DNA of 64,000 nucleotides from JAHEEM01 sp036396795. Lineage in GTDB: Bacteria; Pseudomonadota; Gammaproteobacteria; Steroidobacterales; Rariloculaceae. The notes under the pieces are model-generated. The model had not been told where the DNA came from, ran no database searches, and was given only the letters and a program-made list of their open reading frames with translations. The DNA is taken from assembly GCA_036396795.1 (NCBI GenBank), contig DASWKF010000134.1:62001-126000 (forward strand), read 5' to 3'. The position numbers and the translations under genes were made by a program. Shown in pieces: positions 59,609 to 64,000 of this stretch (positions are counted from its first letter, which is position 1; each line of letters begins with the position of its first letter).

Positions 59609-60004
59609 TCAATCGTCGAGCTCAACGAGCAATCGCTCATAGTCTTCGCTGGTCAGCAGCTCTTCCAGCTCGGCCGGCGACCCGGGACGAATACGGAACA
59701 ACCAACCGTCGCCGTAAGGATCGGAGTTGACGAGCTCGGGAGCATCGTTGAGCGCCGCGTTAGTCTCCGCGATCACGCCTGACAAGGGACTGTAGACGTC
59801 CGACGCGGCTTTGACCGATTCGACCACGGCGCAGGCGTCGCCGGCCGAAAGCTCGGCGTCCACTTCCGGCAGCTCCACGAACACGAGATCGCCGAGCGCG
59901 GTCTGCGCATGGTCGGTGATTCCGACGACCCAGCTGCCGTCATCGGCCTCCCTTACCCACTCATGGTCTTTCGTGTATTTAAGCTCGCTTGGAATCTCGC
60001 TCAT
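59609..60004 (-). CDS. gcvH: Glycine cleavage system H protein GcvH
   Basis: The 131-residue protein shows the lipoyl-domain pattern: PSELKYTKDHEWVRE, GITDHAQTALGDLVFVELPEV, and the lipoylation lysine in VVESVKAASDVYSPLSG, with the closing DPYGDGWLFRIRP and the C-terminal helix LLTSEDYERLL. GcvH carries the aminomethyl group from the P- to the T-protein. It is 39 bp after gcvT and 12 bp before gcvPA on the minus strand. Confidence 0.96.
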   Translation of the reverse strand: MSEIPSELKYTKDHEWVREADDGSWVVGITDHAQTALGDLVFVELPEVDAELSAGDACAVVESVKAASDVYSPLSGVIAETNAALNDAPELVNSDPYGDGWLFRIRPGSPAELEELLTSEDYERLLVELDD

Positions 60005-60043
60005 CTATCGCCCTCCCTCCGGGCTCGCCAATCTGGCGCTCCT

Positions 60044-61144
60044 TTAGTCCAGCTCCACTCGGATCTTGCCGTTGCGGACGAAAGGCGGCGCAACGATTCT
60101 CGCGGAGTGCGTATGTCCTCTGATCGAAACCTCGCAGCGGCCCCGTGCGCCTTGCGGCAATCTCGCCAAGCCGATAGAGCAGCCGAGAGTCGGCGAGAAG
60201 CTGCCGCTCGTCACCAGGCCCTGCCCCGCGTTCGTGACGACTTCGCAACCGCTGCGCAACACGCCGCGGCCGCGAAGGATCAGGCCGAACTGGGACACGC
60301 CGGGACCCGCCGCCTGCTGGCGTTCGAGAGCCTCGCGGCCGACGAAATTGCGGCCGAAAGTGAACGCAACGGTCCAGCCGAGGCCGCATTCCAACGGCGT
60401 CACCGACTCGTCCATGTCCTGCCCATAAAGATTGAGTCCAGCCTCCAGCCGCAACGTGTCGCGCGCGCCTAGACCGCATGCGGCGACGCCCTGGGTCGCG
60501 AGCGCCTGCCACAAGGCCGGGGCCTCGGCCGCTGGCAGCATGATTTCCAAGCCGTCCTCCCCCGTGTAGCCGGTTCGCGCGACCAGCCATTCGCCGAGAC
60601 GCATGGCCGTGAACGGTTTCAAGCTCGACGCTGCGGCGCCGTCAAAGGCGCAGCGGACGAACTCGGGCACGGCGGCGGGGCCCTGCACCGCGATCATCGC
60701 GAGGTCGTCGCGCTCCTCGACAGTCACGGCGTATGCGCTTGCCTGCCGCGTGAGCCACGCGAGGTCCTTGTCGCGCGTCGCCGCGTTGACGACCAAGCGG
60801 AACTGATTCTGTGCCAAGCCGTAAGCGATGAGGTCGTCGAGAACACCGCCGTCCTCGCGCAGCATGCAGCTGTAGAGCGCGCGGGGCGCAGCGGCGGGCG
60901 CAGCGCCGAGCTTGGTGACGTCGTTGGCCAAGGTGTAGCCCAGGAAAGCCTGTGCTCGCGCCCCGGAAACGTCGACGATCGTCATATGCGAAACGTCGAA
61001 CATGCCTGCGTGCCGGCGCACACAGTGATGCTCCCCTATCTGGGAGCCGTAGGCGATCGGCATGCTCCAACCGCCGAAGGGCGCCATTCTCGCGCCCATT
61101 GCGAGATGCGATTGATACAGACTGGTGCGCTTGATCTCGGTCAT
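60044..61144 (-). CDS. gcvT: Aminomethyltransferase GcvT (T protein)
   Basis: Starting at ATG 61144 the protein has 366 residues; a GTG at 61156 would add four. Family features include SLYQSHLAMGARMAPFGGWSMPIAYGSQIGEH, AGMFDVSHMTIVDVSG, FTAMRLGEWLVARTGYTGEDGLEIMLP, and ACGLGARDTLRLEAGLNLYGQDMDESVTPLE with the folate-contact aspartate. The C-terminal barrel (PFVRNGKIRVELD) is intact. It cleaves the aminomethyl group to methylene-tetrahydrofolate and ammonia. It is the first gene of the operon controlled by the tandem glycine riboswitch. Confidence 0.94.
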   Translation of the reverse strand: MTEIKRTSLYQSHLAMGARMAPFGGWSMPIAYGSQIGEHHCVRRHAGMFDVSHMTIVDVSGARAQAFLGYTLANDVTKLGAAPAAAPRALYSCMLREDGGVLDDLIAYGLAQNQFRLVVNAATRDKDLAWLTRQASAYAVTVEERDDLAMIAVQGPAAVPEFVRCAFDGAAASSLKPFTAMRLGEWLVARTGYTGEDGLEIMLPAAEAPALWQALATQGVAACGLGARDTLRLEAGLNLYGQDMDESVTPLECGLGWTVAFTFGRNFVGREALERQQAAGPGVSQFGLILRGRGVLRSGCEVVTNAGQGLVTSGSFSPTLGCSIGLARLPQGARGRCEVSIRGHTHSARIVAPPFVRNGKIRVELD

Positions 61145-61157
61145 TATCGTCGCCACG

Positions 61158-61184
61158 AAAAACGGCGAGCCCCGTGGCTCGCCG
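61158..61184 (-). terminator. Terminator-like hairpin between the glycine riboswitch and gcvT
   Basis: A perfect nine-base GC-rich stem (GGCGAGCC with GGCTCGCC plus a closing pair) with a four-base loop is followed by five U residues in the transcript. It starts three bases after the second aptamer and ends 13 bases before the gcvT ATG. It is well placed to be the expression platform that stops transcription when glycine is low. The same hairpin would also hide a GGGG that could act as a ribosome site. Confidence 0.7.
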
Positions 61185-61186
61185 CT

Positions 61187-61362
61187 CCTCTGTCCTGATA
61201 CCTGAGAGATTAAGCGCGAAGCAAGGCGCTGCTCACCTTCGGTGGATTCCTTTGGGAATCACTCTCCAGAGTCAATCAGACTGTGCCGTCCTTTTGCCTG
61301 AGCGTTTCCGAGCGGGGGTTGCGCCTTCGGCGCTCCGTCTGTAGCGGAGTCTCTCCGGCCAG
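61187..61362 (-). ncRNA. Tandem glycine riboswitch (two aptamers)
   Basis: Read on the minus strand, the leader of gcvT contains two glycine-aptamer cores. Aptamer 1 has GGCCGGAGAG near 61360, the hairpin GCGCCGAAGGCGC (61333-61321) and the conserved CUCAGGCAAAAGGACGG (61302-61286). Aptamer 2 has UCUGGAGAGU (61270-61261), CACCGAAGGUG (61244-61234) and CUCAGGUAUCAGGACAGAGG (61206-61187). A linker of about a dozen bases joins them. Known glycine riboswitches switch on the glycine-cleavage operon when glycine is plentiful. A TATCAT -10 element (61382-61387, minus strand) lies 20 bp upstream. Confidence 0.93.
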
Positions 61363-61473
61363 CCTTGTGATTGCGGGATCGATGATAGCCCAACTCGGTG
61401 CGGCATAACCAGTTGTGTCGCGGCACGGCTGTGCGGCATGCGCGCCGGGCACGAGCAAGGATGCGCGCTCGAT

Positions 61474-62721
61474 TCAGGCTGCGCGCCGTTTCGCGGCCGC
61501 CGGCAGCTCACCGAGCAAGCCCAGCGCTTCCTTCATGAGCATTCTCTTCGCCAGCGGCGTGGCATCGACGAGGCTCAGGCCCGCGGCTCTCAGGGGCGCA
61601 AGCAGCGAGCCTGAATGCGTGAATAGGCGATGCAGCGCGTCCATGGTCATCAGCGACTTGAGATTGCGGCCCTTGCTGCGTCGTTCGTAGCGGCGCAGCA
61701 CGGGCAAATCGCCGGGATCCTCGCCCGCGGTAACGGCCTCTTCGATGACCTCCGCCAACACGGCCGCGTCGAGCAGGCCAAGGTTCATGCCCTGGCCGGC
61801 GAGCGGGTGAATCACGTGCGCAGCATCGCCGACCAGGACGACGCGCTTTGCGCAGTAGCGCCGGGCGTGCACCGCCCGCAGGGGAAAGCTGGCTCTTTCG
61901 GCGACCTCTTCGATCTCGCCGAGCATTCTGTCGCTGGCCTCCGCGAGCGCGTCGCAAAAGTCCTCGGGCTCAGCCGTGAGCAGCGCGCGCGCATCGGCCG
62001 GCCGCGTCGACCAAACGACCGAGCTCCTACCGTCGGCGAGCGGCAACAGCGCCAGCGGACCTTTGGGCAGGAATCGCTGCCAGGCGGTCTCGGCATGGGG
62101 CTCGGCGGTTCGTACGTGCGTCACGACGGCCGCCTGCGCATACTCCAAAGTCAGGGCCGGCATGCCGAGCAGGCTTCGCACGGGTGATCCGCCGCCGTCG
62201 GCGGCGATCAAGAGCTGCGCCTCGATTCGCTCCCCGGCATCGGTCTCCACGCGCACCGTTCTTGCTTGCGTGCCGACGCTCTCGACCGTGACGCCGAAAG
62301 ACAACTCGACGTTCTCGCAGTCGAGCAGCTCTTCGTGCAGCTGTGCTCGAATCAGAGAATCTTCCACGATGTGGCCGAGATCGGGCTCACCGAGCTCGGC
62401 ACTGTCGAAGCGGAGCCTGCCGAAGCTCGACCGACGGTCGCCTTCCCAAACGATCATGTGCCGATAGGGTTGCATGCGCCTAGCCGAGATGCCCTCCCAG
62501 ACACCGGCGTGGTCGAGAATTCGCTGCGACGCGCGGGACAAGGCGTAGACCCTGAGATCGAGCGCGTCGGCGCGCCAATCCGCCGCCGCGCGGGAATCGA
62601 GCAGCCGGATCGTAAATCGGTCCGCGAGGCTCGAGCGTTTGAGCAGGGCGGCGATGCAGAGCCCGACGGGTCCCCCGCCGACGATCACTACCGAGACTCG
62701 CGCGCCGCGGCTCACGCTCAT
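61474..62721 (-). CDS. ubiI: UbiH/UbiF/UbiI-family FAD monooxygenase, probable ubiquinone hydroxylase UbiI
   Basis: ATG 62721 overlaps the ubiH stop and gives 415 residues. The FAD-binding motif VSVVIVGGGPVGLCIAALLKRS, the ALDLRVYALSRASQRILDHAGVWEGI block, the DG-type LLIAADGGGSPVRSLLG and the second FAD motif VVLVGDAAHVIHPLAGQGMNLGLLDA follow the group. UbiI hydroxylates C5 of the ubiquinone ring precursor; UbiF or UbiM roles cannot be excluded by sequence alone. It is the last gene of the ubiH-ubiI pair, which in many Gammaproteobacteria follows pepP. An in-frame longer start upstream would overlap ubiH extensively and is unlikely. Confidence 0.85.
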   Translation of the reverse strand: MSVSRGARVSVVIVGGGPVGLCIAALLKRSSLADRFTIRLLDSRAAADWRADALDLRVYALSRASQRILDHAGVWEGISARRMQPYRHMIVWEGDRRSSFGRLRFDSAELGEPDLGHIVEDSLIRAQLHEELLDCENVELSFGVTVESVGTQARTVRVETDAGERIEAQLLIAADGGGSPVRSLLGMPALTLEYAQAAVVTHVRTAEPHAETAWQRFLPKGPLALLPLADGRSSVVWSTRPADARALLTAEPEDFCDALAEASDRMLGEIEEVAERASFPLRAVHARRYCAKRVVLVGDAAHVIHPLAGQGMNLGLLDAAVLAEVIEEAVTAGEDPGDLPVLRRYERRSKGRNLKSLMTMDALHRLFTHSGSLLAPLRAAGLSLVDATPLAKRMLMKEALGLLGELPAAAKRRAA

Positions 62722-63989
62722 CCTCGTGCGCGATCGGCCCGCCGCGGCGGCGATAGCGGCAGACCGCGGGCGAGGCGCGGCACGGTTCCTGCGAGGCCCA
62801 TGGCTTGCCGCGCCAAAGCCGTTTTCGCGCCCGGCAACAGGTCGAATAACATCAAGCCGATGCCGCGAGACAGCTTCACGGGCGGCGATTCGACGCCGAA
62901 AAATCGGATCAGGCCGTGGGTGAACGCCGCCACCCGCCGCTGATCGCCCGATCGCCACGCGCGATACCGTTGAAGCGCCTCGGCAGAACCGGGATCCGCG
63001 GATACTCCGGGAAGCTCGAGCGTGTCGCTCAGGACTTCCGCGAGCGCAGCCACGTCCCTGAGGGCGAGGTTGAAGCCTTGGCCCGCGACCGGGTGCAGGT
63101 TGATCGCGGCGCTGCCGATCAGCACCGTGCGGGCGGCTACGTGAGTCGCGCTGTGCACTCTCAGGAGCGGATAGGCGCTGCGCCTGCCGACATTCAGAAG
63201 CCGCCCCAAGCGATAGCCGAAAACGTCTTGCAAGGCGTCTCGGAAACGCGCCTCGTCGAGCTCGAGGATCCGCTCCGCGGCCCGCTGAGCCAGGGTCCAG
63301 ACGAAAGCGACGCGGTCCTGGCTCAAGGGCAAACAGGCGAGCGCGCCGCCGCTCGTGAATCGCTCGTATGCCCGGCCGGCATGCGGGACCTCGGTGAGAC
63401 AGTTCAAGATGATCGCCGATTGCCCGTAGTCGTTCGCGCGCGCCTGAATGCCGAGCTCCTCACGGACTCGGGAGTGAACGCCGTCGGCCGCGACCAAGAG
63501 GCGCGCACGGATTCGATAACGGCCCTCCCCGGCCTCGACCTCTACGACCCGATGCTCCCCGGTCTGCGACAACGACTCGAGCTTGGCGGGCGCGAGACAA
63601 CGGAGGCGCGGCGCCTCCTTGAGCGCAGCCCATAGCGCGACGCCGAGAGCTCTGTTCTCGACCAGATAGCCGAGACTCGGGACGTCCTCCTCGCTCGCGA
63701 GTATGCGCGCCGCGCCGAAACGTCCCCGCTCGGATATGTGAATCGAGCGGATCGGCTCGGCGGCGCCACGCAACCCGGCCCAAAGGCCCAAGCTTTCGAG
63801 AATTCGCTGACTGCCGTTGGCCAAAGCAGTGGCGCGATCGTCGAAGCTCGGCTGCTTCAGGCCGGTGGGGTCTCGAGCTTCCACGAGGACTATGCTGAGC
63901 GGCGTCTGCGCGAGCGCGTGAGCGAGCACGGAGCCCGCGAGACCGCCGCCCACGATCGCGACGTCGCAATCGAGCTCAGTCGCGCTCAC
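62718..63989 (-). CDS. ubiH: 2-octaprenyl-6-methoxyphenol hydroxylase UbiH
   Basis: A GTG start at 63989 gives 423 residues of UbiH-type FAD monooxygenase: DCDVAIVGGGLAGSVLAHALAQ, QPSFDDRATALANGSQRILESLGLW, LLVAADGVHSRVREELG, and VLIGSAAINLHPVAGQGFNLALRDVAALAEVL, where GS replaces the more common GD as in UbiH proteins. It hydroxylates C1 of the ring in aerobic ubiquinone synthesis. The 5' end lies 11 bases from the window edge and seems to overlap a preceding TGA, probably from a co-transcribed gene outside the window. It overlaps ubiI by four bases. Confidence 0.9.
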   Translation of the reverse strand: MSATELDCDVAIVGGGLAGSVLAHALAQTPLSIVLVEARDPTGLKQPSFDDRATALANGSQRILESLGLWAGLRGAAEPIRSIHISERGRFGAARILASEEDVPSLGYLVENRALGVALWAALKEAPRLRCLAPAKLESLSQTGEHRVVEVEAGEGRYRIRARLLVAADGVHSRVREELGIQARANDYGQSAIILNCLTEVPHAGRAYERFTSGGALACLPLSQDRVAFVWTLAQRAAERILELDEARFRDALQDVFGYRLGRLLNVGRRSAYPLLRVHSATHVAARTVLIGSAAINLHPVAGQGFNLALRDVAALAEVLSDTLELPGVSADPGSAEALQRYRAWRSGDQRRVAAFTHGLIRFFGVESPPVKLSRGIGLMLFDLLPGAKTALARQAMGLAGTVPRLARGLPLSPPRRADRARG

Positions 63990-64000
63990 GAACGCGTGCT

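Noticed and set aside
61474..62958. Longer start of ubiI at 62958
   Set aside because: The first 79 residues would overlap ubiH and lack similarity; ATG 62721 directly precedes the FAD-binding strand.

Overview
The window is about 64 kb of a high-GC (roughly two-thirds G+C by eye) chromosome, almost completely coding and without tRNA or rRNA genes, insertion sequences, prophage or CRISPR arrays. The block lptD-surA-pdxA-rsmA-apaH, a neighbouring murU, the ubiH-ubiI pair next to a split glycine-cleavage operon, and thyA-lgt are typical of Gammaproteobacteria. Ubiquinone biosynthesis, c-type cytochromes, oxygenases and FAD dehydrogenases point to an aerobic, respiring heterotroph. I cannot name a genus. 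TTG and GTG starts are common, and most neighbours overlap by ATGA, GTGA or TTGA.

Region 1 (1-17.1 kb) is accessory and metabolic. It opens with a truncated cytochrome-c-domain gene and a CHRD protein. A gluconate-dehydrogenase-like set follows (Tat-exported subunit 3, GMC flavoprotein, cytochrome c), then a run of small overlapping single-domain genes (DUF486, DUF488, DUF6624, VOC, DUF3052, GNAT, GFA, O-methyltransferase) and a cupin gene that appears frameshifted. It ends with a compact operon: TcuA-type tricarballylate dehydrogenase, TctC binding protein, a TctA-TctB fusion permease and a PrpF/GalD-family isomerase. This looks like a tricarboxylate uptake and oxidation module.

Region 2 (17.1-24.5 kb) holds a pterin dehydratase, an exported NmrA-like protein, a lipoprotein flavocytochrome paired with a 2-oxoglutarate/Fe(II) oxygenase, a dienelactone hydrolase, and an exported HpaI-type aldolase next to an exported double VOC protein. 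Several enzymes normally found in the cytoplasm carry signal peptides here.

Region 3 (24.5-40.9 kb) is the most unusual part. It is one colinear minus-strand operon of nine genes: a vWA/glutamine-amidotransferase-like membrane protein, a cysteine-free caspase/C13-fold protein with an EF-hand, a TPR zinc peptidase, MoxR, DUF58, BatA-like vWA, DUF4175, an ABC ATPase and a lipoprotein adaptor. A DUF4159 gene is divergent from it. The layout suggests an envelope-associated chaperone/protease assembly with an export or mechanotransmission arm.

Region 4 (40.9-52.9 kb) is largely housekeeping: an MFS exporter, murU, lptD, surA, pdxA, rsmA, apaH, thyA, lgt and a YyaL-like thioredoxin-fold protein. 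The amgK and apaG genes often found in these neighbourhoods are absent here.

Region 5 (52.9-64 kb, minus strand) has a LytM-type peptidase, a giant tandem HtrA/Deg protein whose second protease half is degenerate, and gcvT-gcvH-gcvPA-gcvPB behind a tandem glycine riboswitch and a terminator-like hairpin. It ends with ubiI and ubiH at the window edge.
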